A stretch of 13,179 nt of DNA from Legionella sp. GTDB taxonomy: Bacteria > Pseudomonadota > Gammaproteobacteria > Legionellales > Legionellaceae. A program made the position numbers and the translations under genes. The stretch is from assembly GCA_003507515.1 (NCBI GenBank), contig DNVL01000288.1, positions 1 through 13,179 of the forward strand, given 5' to 3'. A model generated the notes under the pieces. The model was not told the origin of the DNA. It ran no database searches and saw only the letters and a program-made list of their open reading frames with translations. Shown here one piece after another: positions 1 to 7,701 of this stretch (the stretch's first letter is position 1; every line of letters starts with the position of its first letter).

Positions 1-213
1 AATGATGCCCAATTATCCGCCATGCATCCGGGCGTATTGGTGAACGATGTATTATTAGATACTCTAGATAGGTGGGTCATGACGCATTATCGAACAGAGC
101 TCCATGCAAAAAATTTGGATGATCCCGACTTGATCAATGAGTGTTTTACAGCGCTGGATGCACTCACTGAGATCTTGGCGTTAGGCAGCATGTACCCGTT
201 TCAGCAATCATGA
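1..213 (+). CDS. C-terminal part of an unrecognised protein (5' end outside window)
   Basis: The reading frame is open to the left edge of the window (seven codons precede the first ATG at 22), so this is probably the tail of a longer gene, though a 63-codon gene starting at 22 cannot be excluded. The visible 70 residues are acidic and probably helical (for example residues DVLLDTLDRW and ALDALTEILAL), with no membrane segment, cysteine pair or motif I recognise. There is no convincing Shine-Dalgarno before the ATG at 22, which favours the partial-gene reading. The stop codon at 211-213 overlaps the ATG of the next gene in the arrangement ATGA, so the two are very likely co-transcribed and translationally coupled. 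The family is not recognised and no function is proposed. Confidence 0.6.
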   Translation, partial: NDAQLSAMHPGVLVNDVLLDTLDRWVMTHYRTELHAKNLDDPDLINECFTALDALTEILALGSMYPFQQS

Positions 214-953
214 GATGGAAAACATTTGCAGGCCGGTGTATTCATCGAGACATGTTCGACGCAAAAGTCCATCAAAATATGGTGTACCGTTGGCTTACGT
301 TAGGCAGTGATGCATTGCAAACCGTGATCAATCGGCGCCATCCTGAACGCTCGGTGCTCCAATACGTCCAGCCATTGATTTTTGCTGCAAAAACATGCCC
401 TGGCGACAGTTGTCTGCTAGGACTGGGTGGTGCCGGAGCGGCCCATGCATTAGCACCTTACTTAGAAGGGTTTCAACTGGATGTGGTGGAGCAATCCCTG
501 CATGTGATTGAGATGGCACACACCTATTTTATGACCTCGCGCATCCGCGATTTGCGCGTAATCCATCAAGAAGCCCTTTTTTTTCTACAGCACACGGATT
601 CGCGCTATCAACACATGATGATAGATCTATTTAACGCACACTTCTTCCCTAGACACTGTAACAGTGCTGATTTTTTTAAATATTGTCGTGAAGTGCTGCT
701 ACCAGGGGGAGTGCTGGCCGTTAATCTAGCGAACGTAGAAGAGCAATGGCCTATTTTCAACCTCATTCGCGTCCATTTTCAGCATTGTACGATAGTGATG
801 CCCGTTAAAGGGACTGCTAACATGGTGGTTTTAGCTTACAAAGGATCGTCGATTAACCCAATTCTGTCTGTACTGAGGCAGAGCGCAAGATTAAAACATC
901 TTATATGGGATGCACATTGGGGGTATCTGGCTCAAATCAATGTAAGCAGTTGA
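210..953 (+). CDS. spermidine synthase-like (SAM-dependent methyltransferase fold) protein
   Basis: This 247-residue protein has the Rossmann core of the spermidine synthase/class I methyltransferase superfamily. A glycine-rich nucleotide loop LLGLGGAGAA lies at residues 69-78, an acidic end of strand two (VVEQ) near E94, a RVIHQEALFFL segment at 117-127, MMIDLF with D139, and a post-core segment LLPGGVLAVNL near 163-173. Genuine spermidine synthases carry a D-x-x-D active-site motif; here it reads D139-L-F-N142, and the usual GDA triplet is QEA. Polyamine synthesis is therefore doubtful, and a diverged methyltransferase-like role is as likely. No signal peptide or membrane segment is visible. 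The start is fixed by the 4-nt ATGA overlap with the gene before. The stop TGA at 951 lies 72 nt before the favoured start of the next gene, in the same frame but separated by a second stop at 969. Family assignment is fairly sure, substrate unknown. Confidence 0.75.
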   Translation: MRWKTFAGRCIHRDMFDAKVHQNMVYRWLTLGSDALQTVINRRHPERSVLQYVQPLIFAAKTCPGDSCLLGLGGAGAAHALAPYLEGFQLDVVEQSLHVIEMAHTYFMTSRIRDLRVIHQEALFFLQHTDSRYQHMMIDLFNAHFFPRHCNSADFFKYCREVLLPGGVLAVNLANVEEQWPIFNLIRVHFQHCTIVMPVKGTANMVVLAYKGSSINPILSVLRQSARLKHLIWDAHWGYLAQINVSS

Positions 954-1015
954 AATAAAATCATGACATGAAGGGGTTTTGTGCTATCATGTTCTTTATT
1001 TGGTCATTTTTCTGT

Positions 1016-1024
1016 GGGGGGGGG
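1016..1024 (+). repeat. G9 homopolymer tract at the start of the 605-residue protein gene
   Basis: Nine consecutive G lie between the possible GTG start (981) and the ATG start (1026). If the ATG is used, the tract sits where the Shine-Dalgarno should be, one base before the start codon at its near end. If the GTG is used, it encodes the VGGG segment, and any length change would shift the frame. G tracts of this length are prone to slippage in other bacteria; whether this one varies cannot be judged from one sequence. Confidence 0.9.
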
Positions 1025-1025
1025 T

Positions 1026-2843
1026 ATGGGTAGTGGTTTAAGCCGTCAATGTTTGCATGAAGACAAAGTTTTGGTGACCGATGAAGAGAGGCTCAGCATA
1101 GCGACACTTATCAATGAGAAGACGGATCAGAGCTGGGGCCTCAAGCCTACGTCTCTGGATTTTTTTTTCGTGTTATGGTCTGAAAACGAGACATCCTGCT
1201 TGGCTTTACTCGCACAGCTCAAGATGCTGTGTCACAAGGAGGGCCGGGCGCTTTCATTGAAAGCGGAACATGTCGATACGGTGATTGCCTCCTGGGATAA
1301 GTTGCATCAATTGCCAGTGGGAGTATCCTTGCAAATGGATGCGTACTTCCTTAGAAATAATCGGGATGTACAGTCTGGGGTGTATCAAAGCATTCAGACC
1401 GTCATGCAAGGTCTTCGCGTTCAACATGCGCCAGTATTCGTGACGCAAGCGAAACGGCATCATTTACAACACCATACATTTTACCATGCATTAGAGCTCA
1501 AAGTACGTGCTATGCATGTACTAACGAAGCAACTCGACTTGATCAATTCACACAGTGAGATAGATGTATTTTTACGAGAGATAGCGAGTTTTCTGATCGA
1601 GTTTCATGATCATGAACAAAAAGATCGCGGTCTATATACCAGCGTGGAACAAGCAACAGCAGCGCGAGCAACAGAATGGATCGTTGACGCATTGGATTTG
1701 TCTCACCGTGCACCTAAACTGGTTCCTGTCATCGAGATATTTGCTGACTGGATCATTGTATTAGGCACCACCATGGTTTGGGGGCCAACCAGCACCATGG
1801 ATCTGAGTGAGTTATTCTTTTTATTTGACGAGGCAACCGTGCAGGCAGGAATGGGCGAGCATCATATATCGAATCACCGGCTCCTGCAACTTCTCGCTGT
1901 GCGTGCACTGGTAACTGGCTTGTGTGATAAAAATCCTGCATCAATAGCCCCATTGATGGAATACGAGGCGGATCAGATGAATGTTCTGGCGTCTTTAAGC
2001 CATTATGTGCACGAATCAATCATTATCCAGCGGTTCTTAACCTCAGATGGCTCGCTATTGCCCTATTTTCATCACGCTCCAATCCTTGCAAATCAGCAAG
2101 CATGGTTAACCACCTGGATTCCACATCTCAATATGCGTGCAGAGATCTGTGTCGCTGACCCATCCGTCTCAAATGTTGCAATAGAATTCATTCAACTACT
2201 AAGCTCCGCCCAAGAAATAAGAGCCGCAGGCATGAATGCTGCCGAGCTATCGCATTGGTTTTGTCTGAAGAATTCACACGGTGAAGTGCAAAAAATGCTC
2301 GAATCTCTCTTTTTTTTAGAAAGGAACAGAGATACAGAAGTGAATGGGAGCAAACAAACGAGCGTTGTGAGTGGGATCCAGGGAGAAATAAACTTTAGTA
2401 AAAGCCAAGCCAAGTCGTTAATTTTTGCTTCTCAGAAAATACCGGAGCTTCTTTTTTTATTGGACAGAAGAATCCAAGAGCAGACAATGGTGTCATTGGG
2501 CATTGAGCCGACAGTGCCCCTTACCGACGCGCAAAACATGGAAAAATTTGGACAATTTTATTTCAGTTGTTCGGAGGCTGAGAAAGCACAATTAACGCAG
2601 GAGTTATTTTTTGTGTCGGTGCTACAGATGGGTACGGAATATGCATTACGGCCTGAACTATCCTATCAAGTGGTTTCAACCCCCATGGTGTCTGATATAA
2701 AAGTCGGTGAAACAGAAGAGACTATAAAAATAACGCCTTCATCGCAACGTCACTCGCATTTTTTTAAAGAGGGTCGAGCTCTTAACCCGTTGAATCATGT
2801 GGACGAGGTCGTCATGTTGAACCTACTGGATTCAAATACTTAA
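1026..2843 (+). CDS. large unrecognised helical protein, about 605 residues
   Basis: I do not recognise this protein. It is long, has a normal amino-acid mix and no stop or frame break, so it is very probably a real gene. No signal peptide, clear membrane helix, ATP-binding loop or metal motif is visible. Much of it reads as amphipathic helices. The pattern acidic-L-F-F-hydrophobic recurs at irregular distances (DFFFVL near 45, ELFFLF near 262, ESLFFLE near 426, ELLFLLD near 474, ELFFV near 526), which could mark a helical-repeat scaffold. I favour the ATG at 1026, because the G run before it can pair with the anti-Shine-Dalgarno with G-U wobble. A GTG at 981, preceded by AAGGGG, would add 15 residues in frame. 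The gene follows the methyltransferase-like gene on the same strand and may share its transcript. It could be a lineage-specific structural or secreted effector-type protein, but nothing in the sequence proves this. Confidence 0.8.
   Translation: MGSGLSRQCLHEDKVLVTDEERLSIATLINEKTDQSWGLKPTSLDFFFVLWSENETSCLALLAQLKMLCHKEGRALSLKAEHVDTVIASWDKLHQLPVGVSLQMDAYFLRNNRDVQSGVYQSIQTVMQGLRVQHAPVFVTQAKRHHLQHHTFYHALELKVRAMHVLTKQLDLINSHSEIDVFLREIASFLIEFHDHEQKDRGLYTSVEQATAARATEWIVDALDLSHRAPKLVPVIEIFADWIIVLGTTMVWGPTSTMDLSELFFLFDEATVQAGMGEHHISNHRLLQLLAVRALVTGLCDKNPASIAPLMEYEADQMNVLASLSHYVHESIIIQRFLTSDGSLLPYFHHAPILANQQAWLTTWIPHLNMRAEICVADPSVSNVAIEFIQLLSSAQEIRAAGMNAAELSHWFCLKNSHGEVQKMLESLFFLERNRDTEVNGSKQTSVVSGIQGEINFSKSQAKSLIFASQKIPELLFLLDRRIQEQTMVSLGIEPTVPLTDAQNMEKFGQFYFSCSEAEKAQLTQELFFVSVLQMGTEYALRPELSYQVVSTPMVSDIKVGETEETIKITPSSQRHSHFFKEGRALNPLNHVDEVVMLNLLDSNT
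1160..1168 (+). repeat. T9 homopolymer tract inside the 605-residue protein gene
   Basis: Nine consecutive T encode the DFFF segment near residue 45. Further T runs of 7-8 bases occur in the same gene at 2310-2317, 2452-2458 and 2759-2765, and in the preceding gene at 577-584 and 671-677. They mostly encode Phe pairs and need not be functional, but they are possible slippage points for polymerase. Confidence 0.85.
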
Positions 2844-2912
2844 GAACAATAACCCTGATCTGGAGGTATATCTTACTTGACGGCGCTAATAAAATAATTT
2901 AGCCTGATGAAG

Positions 2913-2978
2913 ATCGCGTCACCTAAAGCAGGTTGTACTATTTCTTAGTCGTGGTTCGATGATGAGATAGTACGCGAT
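2913..2978 (+). promoter_or_regulatory. possible structured leader upstream of hisC
   Basis: An inner inverted repeat pairs GTACTATTTC (2935-2944) with GAGATAGTAC (2964-2973), fully paired in RNA with one G-U, around a 19-nt loop. An outer pair ATCGCG (2913-2918) and CGCGAT (2973-2978) could close it, sharing one base with the inner stem. A T7 run at 2987-2993 and the GGAG ribosome site at 2994 follow. The element could be part of a 5' leader that controls access to the hisC start. I do not recognise a known riboswitch or T-box here, and chance pairing is possible. Confidence 0.3.
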
Positions 2979-3003
2979 TTAAGAGATTTTTTTGGAGAAC
3001 ATC

Positions 3004-4131
3004 ATGCCTTGCGATTACGATGCACTCCCCCATGCGGGTATTCGAACCCTCATCCCCTATATTCCGGGAAAATCAGCAGATGCACTGTCGCATGAGAAAA
3101 GCCTGACGAACATCATTAAACTCGCTAGCAATGAGAATCCCTTAGGCTGCAGTCCTCTTGTGATAGAAGCATTATCTCACTTGACAGGTCATAAAATAGC
3201 AACTTACCCAATGTCAATCAATCATCCCCTTCGGGAAAAGTTAGCTGTAAAATTAGGCGTAGACGCGCCCATGGTGACCCTGGGCAACGGATCAGACTCA
3301 TTGTTTTGCTTATTACTGACCTGCTTTGCATTGCACACGGGGCGTCATGTCATCACACATGATTACGCTTTTAGTTCGTATGCCATTCAGGCGAAAACAT
3401 TGGGCATACCCGTCGTGAGCACAGTTGTTTATGGCAATTGGGCCGTCGATATTGATGCCATGATTGCTGCATGTGATGACAAAACGGCCCTTGTTTTTAT
3501 CGCCAATCCAAACAATCCTACCGGTTTACGGGTTAATGATTCAGATATTGAACGTCTTTTAAAAGCGATTCCAGTATCCACTATCCTAGTTCTGGATGAA
3601 GCCTATTGTGAATTTGATCATAACCATCGGCAAGCGTTCTCCATTTCGTTATTAAGCACGTACCCCAACTTGGTGATTACACGCACGTTTTCTAAAGCCT
3701 ATGGACTTGCAAGTTTGAGATTAGGCTATGCGATTGCACATCCACAAATTACCGCTTTGTTATACCGCATTCAACTGCCTTTTGTGGTGAATATAGCCGC
3801 TATGATTGCTGCAGACGCGGCGCTCGATGATGACGATTTTATCGCACAAACCATTGAGATGACAGGCCATGGATTAAAGCAAATGCAAGCGGGTTTAAAC
3901 ACATTGGGGCTGACACACAATAATCCAACGATGGCCACTAACTTTATTACTATGGATTGTGGAACCGATAGCATGCCTGTCTATAATGCATTACAAGAAC
4001 ATGGCATCATCGTTCGTCCACTGCATCCGTATGGGTTAAAGCATTATTTACGAGTAACCATTGGCACAGAAGAACAAAACAACCGTTTCCTGGATGCATT
4101 ATCCATTACATTAAAAAGAGGTTCAAGATGA
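3004..4131 (+). CDS. hisC: histidinol-phosphate aminotransferase (HisC family, PLP-dependent)
   Basis: This 375-residue class I/II aminotransferase transfers an amino group between glutamate and an imidazole- or aromatic-type substrate using pyridoxal phosphate. Visible marks are KLASNENPLG near the N-terminus, ANPNNPTG with N171, LDEAYCEF with D198 and Y201, TFSKAYGLASLRLGY with the PLP lysine K231, and a C-terminal LRVTIGT segment that holds the substrate-binding arginine. Length fits the family. The ATG at 3004 is chosen because GGAG ends 6 nt before it; the TTG at 2992, four codons upstream, has no such site. No other his gene is nearby. Instead the gene overlaps phhB by ATGA, as expected for a unit handling aromatic amino acids. 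HisC-family enzymes are known to accept aromatic substrates in several bacteria, so the physiological role could be tyrosine/phenylalanine transamination. Family call is firm, substrate less so. Confidence 0.93.
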   Translation: MPCDYDALPHAGIRTLIPYIPGKSADALSHEKSLTNIIKLASNENPLGCSPLVIEALSHLTGHKIATYPMSINHPLREKLAVKLGVDAPMVTLGNGSDSLFCLLLTCFALHTGRHVITHDYAFSSYAIQAKTLGIPVVSTVVYGNWAVDIDAMIAACDDKTALVFIANPNNPTGLRVNDSDIERLLKAIPVSTILVLDEAYCEFDHNHRQAFSISLLSTYPNLVITRTFSKAYGLASLRLGYAIAHPQITALLYRIQLPFVVNIAAMIAADAALDDDDFIAQTIEMTGHGLKQMQAGLNTLGLTHNNPTMATNFITMDCGTDSMPVYNALQEHGIIVRPLHPYGLKHYLRVTIGTEEQNNRFLDALSITLKRGSR

Positions 4132-4463
4132 AAAGTGATTTAAGCAGTAAACACTGTCAATCCTGTGAAGGGATCGGTGCCGCTTTAACGTCTGAGCAAG
4201 TCAAACATTTAATGCCACAATTATCGGATGGATGGCAGATTGAACGGGATTCTCAAGCCATTAAAAAAAGATTTTCATTCAAAAATTTCTATGAAACCAT
4301 GGCCTTTGTGAATGCGATTGCTTGGATCGCGAACATTGAAAATCATCACCCCGACCTAGAATTGGGGTATAATTATTGCAACGTGCTCTTTACAACGCAC
4401 GCGCTCAATGGACTTTCTCACAATGATTTTATTATTGCTGCAAAAGTAGACCATTTATTTTAA
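4128..4463 (+). CDS. phhB: pterin-4a-carbinolamine dehydratase
   Basis: This 111-residue protein removes water from 4a-hydroxytetrahydrobiopterin, the first step in recycling the pterin cofactor used by phenylalanine hydroxylase. The family signature is clear: ENHHPDLELGYNYCNV with H73 and H74, then TTHALNGLSHNDFIIAAKVD with H91 and D100. The N-terminal CQSCEGIGAALT segment, including a Cys-x-x-Cys pair, resembles that of many gammaproteobacterial PhhB proteins. The ATG overlaps the hisC stop by 4 nt, and AGAGG lies 6 nt before it, so both coupling and its own ribosome site are available. phhA, the hydroxylase, is not in the window. The coding end runs into a perfect palindrome that probably ends transcription. 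Confidence 0.94.
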   Translation: MKSDLSSKHCQSCEGIGAALTSEQVKHLMPQLSDGWQIERDSQAIKKRFSFKNFYETMAFVNAIAWIANIENHHPDLELGYNYCNVLFTTHALNGLSHNDFIIAAKVDHLF

Positions 4464-4488
4464 CTCCCGAGTGGGAGTTAAAATAAAT
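4453..4488. terminator. perfect 16-bp palindrome between convergent phhB and secF
   Basis: Bases 4453-4468 are the exact reverse complement of 4473-4488, with a 4-nt GAGT loop. The left arm contains the last codons and stop of phhB; the right arm ends 8 nt before the secF stop. The core CTCCC/GGGAG is flanked by A/T-rich stem, so each strand gives a strong hairpin. A true U tract after the stem is missing on both strands; the A/T-rich outer arms may partly play that role. A bidirectional terminator is the most likely role. Confidence 0.65.
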
Positions 4489-4496
4489 CATTTCGC

Positions 4497-5414
4497 TCAT
4501 GGACGAGCGTCAATTTCCTTGCGTTGGTTAGGCAGGAAATCTTTCCTGTCCAAGCCCATCACCACAGCCAATGCACCAGCAACGTAAATAGACGAATACG
4601 TTCCCACGACAATACCAATGATCAATGCCAATGCAAACCCATGAATGCTTTCGCCTCCATATACAAAGAGCGAAACCACTACAAACAGGGTGAGCACGGA
4701 GGTCATGATGGTTCTGGACAATGTTTGATTAATAGACGTATTCATGATCTCAATGGATGTTCCACGTCTAATTTTAATGAAATTTTCACGTACACGGTCA
4801 AATACCACAATGGTGTCATTTAATGAATAACCAATCACTGCCAATAGGCCAGCCAAGGCTGTTAAATTAAATTCAATGTGAAACATCGCGAATATCCCTA
4901 GAATCAACACGGGATCATGAATGAGCGCAATGGCTGAACTAAACGCAAGTCGGTATTCAAACCGCATGGCAATATATATCATGGTAGCCAATAACGAAAC
5001 AAGGATCGCTAAAGCCCCTTTCGTTGCCAACTCTTTTCCCACCTGCGGGCCTACAAACTCTACGCCCAACTTCGTAGCACCGGGCAAAGCATCCATGACT
5101 TGTTCAACCTGCAACCCCTGATCCATCTGACTCCGAGGGGCAATACTGATTAAAACATCTTTAGACGTGCCATAACTGACGACCTGGGCTTCTTTAAAAC
5201 CGACTTGGAACAACTGTTCGCGAATGCTTTCTAAATTAGCAGCAGCGGGGTATGCTACTTGGATTTGTGTGCCACCAGTAAAATCCAGTCCCCACTTCAG
5301 CCCATTGATCAACAACGCGGTAATGGATACCAAGAAAATTAAGATAGACAACAATGCGGTCCACTTTCGTGCCCCCATAAAGTCTACATTTGAGTTGGGA
5401 TTAAAAAATTCCAT
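4497..5414 (-). CDS. secF: protein translocase subunit SecF
   Basis: This 305-residue membrane protein pairs with SecD to drive late steps of Sec-dependent export, using the proton gradient. It has the six-helix RND-like layout: helix one near 20-37, the GLDFTGGT motif at 42-49, a periplasmic domain to about 130, then five more helices with the SLNDTIVVFDRVREN motif around D200. It ends in a short charged tail. The ATG at 5414 has GAGG 5 nt upstream; a TTG one codon earlier is too close to that site. Only 12 nt separate it from the secD stop, so the two are co-translated. Length and motifs are normal for the family. Confidence 0.97.
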   Translation of the reverse strand: MEFFNPNSNVDFMGARKWTALLSILIFLVSITALLINGLKWGLDFTGGTQIQVAYPAAANLESIREQLFQVGFKEAQVVSYGTSKDVLISIAPRSQMDQGLQVEQVMDALPGATKLGVEFVGPQVGKELATKGALAILVSLLATMIYIAMRFEYRLAFSSAIALIHDPVLILGIFAMFHIEFNLTALAGLLAVIGYSLNDTIVVFDRVRENFIKIRRGTSIEIMNTSINQTLSRTIMTSVLTLFVVVSLFVYGGESIHGFALALIIGIVVGTYSSIYVAGALAVVMGLDRKDFLPNQRKEIDARP

Positions 5415-5426
5415 CAATGCCTCGCT

Positions 5427-7283
5427 TTAAATTCCGATTGATAATTTTTGTATGTTTCGACCACCGTAAAATGCATTTACAATGGCACGCGTGTAGGTAA
5501 CCCCTGTTAACATGGACGTCAACAAGCCGAGAGACAAGGTCACAGCAAATCCACGGACAGGTCCCGTTCCTACTGAAAACAACACTATCGCCACAATCAA
5601 GGTAGTAATGTTCGCATCCATAATGGTTGCAAATGCTCGCTCGTAGCCTGCGTAAATAGCCGCTTGTGGCGATAGCCCATGGCGGAGCTCTTCGCGGATT
5701 CGTTCGTAAATTAACACGTTGGCGTCGACCGCCATCCCGACCGTCAATACAATACCGGCAATGCCTGGCAGTGTAAGCGTTGCACCGATCAGGGAGAGCA
5801 AGGCACAGAGCAGTATCAAATTCAGTACCAGCGCTACATTGGCAACCACGCCAAAAAATCGATAGTACAATATCATCAATACTAAAATTAACCCCATGCC
5901 TACTTCAAGGGAAATCATCCCGCGTTGAATGTTTTCTTTACCCAATGTTGGCCCGACGGTTCGTTCCTCAACTGGATAAATGGCCGCAGGCAATGCACCC
6001 GCACGTAACAAAAGCGCTAAATCACTGGCTTCTTTACTATCGCTTAACCCGGTGATTTGAAAGTTATTGCCCAATGCATTCTGAATGACAGGCGCGCTAA
6101 TCACTCGCTCCTCTCTTTCGGTGGTGCGTATTGGTTTCCCATTAACCGTCTTCACAATGGTTTTGCTTTCGACATACACAATGGCCATCCGCTTTCCAAT
6201 GCTCTCACGCGTTATTTTTGTGAAAAATGATTCACCACCGCCACCTAATTGTATTTGCACGTCAGGGCTTGCCGTTTGTTGGTCAAAGCTCGATGTCGCA
6301 CTGGTGATCGAGTCTCCACTTAAAACCACTTGGCGTTTCAATAATATGGGACGGCCGTCCATCATGTATAGTTTGCTGCTGATGGGGACTGCACCGGTTT
6401 GCTTGGCAATCTCTGGATTATTGTCTGAATCTACTAGATGGAATTGCAATGTAGCCGTGCCTCCTAATATTTGTTTCGCACGCGCCGCATCTTGAATCCC
6501 GGGTAAATCAACCGAAACGCGAGTGGCGCCTTGTTGTTGAACAACAGCCTCGCCAACGCCCAGCTCATTCACTCGATTACGTAAAATACTCATCGTTTGC
6601 TCAATAGTATTTTGACGAATGGTGTTTAATTCGGTAGCTGACAATGACGCACTCACCGCAAGCGAACCGTTTGATTTGTGAAATTCCAAGCTTGGAATTT
6701 TTTGCTCTAAATGAGCCAATGCGTCATTTCGAGCATCCACCGTACGAAACCGCACATCAATCCCTTTGTCCGTAATATAACGTATGCCAGCATAACGAAT
6801 ACCTGATTCTCGCAGTTCCTGTCCAATCGTTTTGGTTAATCCGTCATACCGACGGTGAATCACACTATCCACATCCACGTCTAAAAGAAAATGCACGCCG
6901 CCTCGCAAATCCAACCCTTGCTTCATCGGCTCAGCTCGAAGCTTTCTTAACCAGTTGGGGGTTGATGGCGCAAGATTCAATGCGACCGTGTAGTGCGAGC
7001 CCAATCCGTTTTTAACGATATCACGTGCAAGCAGTTGTGTATCAGTTGACGAAAACTGCACATTCACATACGCATCGTTTGCCGATATTCCGCGATATTT
7101 TATCTGGGCTGCATCCAGCAATGCGCGGACATTCTCTTCTAATTTTTCAGGCACGCCTGGTAACTGCGAAGAGATTTGCAGAACCGGGTCTTCGCTGAAT
7201 AAATTAGGGAGGGCATAAACCAAACCAATCAACGCGAGCGCGATCAGCATTAAATTCTTCCATAATGGGTATTTGTTTTGCAT
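5427..7283 (-). CDS. secD: protein translocase subunit SecD
   Basis: This 618-residue partner of SecF carries the large periplasmic P1 domain that helps release substrates from the Sec channel. Visible are the first membrane helix (about 10-26), GLDLRGG at 123-129, the VDLPGIQDAARAK segment in the periplasmic domain, GPTLGKENIQRGM before the second helix, and the conserved VGMAVDANVLIYERIREEL segment with D520, needed for proton-driven action in this family. Five helices follow the periplasmic part. The size is that of the usual gammaproteobacterial SecD. The ATG lies 15 nt after the yajC stop, with only a weak ribosome site (GCGAG), so coupling to yajC may matter. No unusual change is seen. 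Confidence 0.97.
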   Translation of the reverse strand: MQNKYPLWKNLMLIALALIGLVYALPNLFSEDPVLQISSQLPGVPEKLEENVRALLDAAQIKYRGISANDAYVNVQFSSTDTQLLARDIVKNGLGSHYTVALNLAPSTPNWLRKLRAEPMKQGLDLRGGVHFLLDVDVDSVIHRRYDGLTKTIGQELRESGIRYAGIRYITDKGIDVRFRTVDARNDALAHLEQKIPSLEFHKSNGSLAVSASLSATELNTIRQNTIEQTMSILRNRVNELGVGEAVVQQQGATRVSVDLPGIQDAARAKQILGGTATLQFHLVDSDNNPEIAKQTGAVPISSKLYMMDGRPILLKRQVVLSGDSITSATSSFDQQTASPDVQIQLGGGGESFFTKITRESIGKRMAIVYVESKTIVKTVNGKPIRTTEREERVISAPVIQNALGNNFQITGLSDSKEASDLALLLRAGALPAAIYPVEERTVGPTLGKENIQRGMISLEVGMGLILVLMILYYRFFGVVANVALVLNLILLCALLSLIGATLTLPGIAGIVLTVGMAVDANVLIYERIREELRHGLSPQAAIYAGYERAFATIMDANITTLIVAIVLFSVGTGPVRGFAVTLSLGLLTSMLTGVTYTRAIVNAFYGGRNIQKLSIGI

Positions 7284-7298
7284 GTACGTCTGGCTCGC

Positions 7299-7634
7299 TT
7301 ACAAAGATTTAAGGGTGCCCTTGGGCAATACGGTATTGACTGCACTGCGTTGCATGCTGATATCAACGCCATCTGCAATGCTTACTTTGATGTATTGTTC
7401 ACCGATGCTCACAACTTTCGCCAACACGCCACTAGAGGTAATCACTTCGTCGCCTTTTTTCAATTGACCAATCAACTCCCGGTGCTCCTTTGCTCGCTTG
7501 TTTTGTGGGCGAATCAACATAAAATAAAACAACACAAAGATTGCAAGGACCATCACCAATGAAAATGTTCCATCGCCCTGCGCGGGTAATGCAGCACCTG
7601 CTGCGGCCATTGCATCACTGACTAAAAAACTCAT
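7299..7634 (-). CDS. yajC: Sec translocase accessory subunit YajC
   Basis: This 111-residue single-span membrane protein belongs to the SecDF-YajC complex. An Ala/Gly-rich N-terminal stretch (about 1-22) precedes one membrane helix at about 24-41. Then comes the family signature FYFMLIRPQNKRAKEH and the cytoplasmic domain with GDEVITSSGV near 61-70. GGAG lies 6 nt before the ATG, a good ribosome site. It stands 67 nt downstream of the tgt-like gene and 15 nt before secD, as in most gammaproteobacteria. The larger gap before it could hold an extra promoter, but I see none of good quality. Confidence 0.96.
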   Translation of the reverse strand: MSFLVSDAMAAAGAALPAQGDGTFSLVMVLAIFVLFYFMLIRPQNKRAKEHRELIGQLKKGDEVITSSGVLAKVVSIGEQYIKVSIADGVDISMQRSAVNTVLPKGTLKSL

Positions 7635-7672
7635 GTGTAACTCCTAGGCTTATTTGAGGTTTAGATTGCATC

Positions 7673-7694
7673 ATATCATTGGGTCACATGATAT
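7673..7694. repeat. short inverted repeat in the gap before yajC
   Basis: ATATCAT at 7673-7679 is mirrored by ATGATAT at 7688-7694 across 8 nt. It lies between the end of the tgt-like gene and yajC. A TATGAT match to a -10 box on the - strand (7670-7675) overlaps its edge, without a good -35. It could be a regulator site or a chance repeat. Confidence 0.25.
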
Positions 7695-7701
7695 CGGTAT
7701 T

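Noticed and set aside
951..980. Possible stop-codon read-through joining the methyltransferase-like gene to the large gene in the same frame
   Set aside because: Two in-frame stops (951 and 969) separate them, and the second gene has its own candidate starts, so a fusion is not supported.
444..1495. Repeated ATGCATTAG-like words in the first two unknown genes
   Set aside because: They encode ordinary His-Ala-Leu codons and show no regular spacing or strand bias that would suggest an uptake or regulatory signal.
2859..2900. GGAGGT-like ribosome site and a TTGACG box after the large unknown gene
   Set aside because: The only frame after the GGAGGT is six codons from a TTG, and no -10 box lies at a suitable distance from TTGACG.
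6085..6495. Open frame of 136 codons on + opposite secD
   Set aside because: It lies wholly inside secD, which is firmly identified; its protein has no recognisable feature and it is a by-product of secD codon use.
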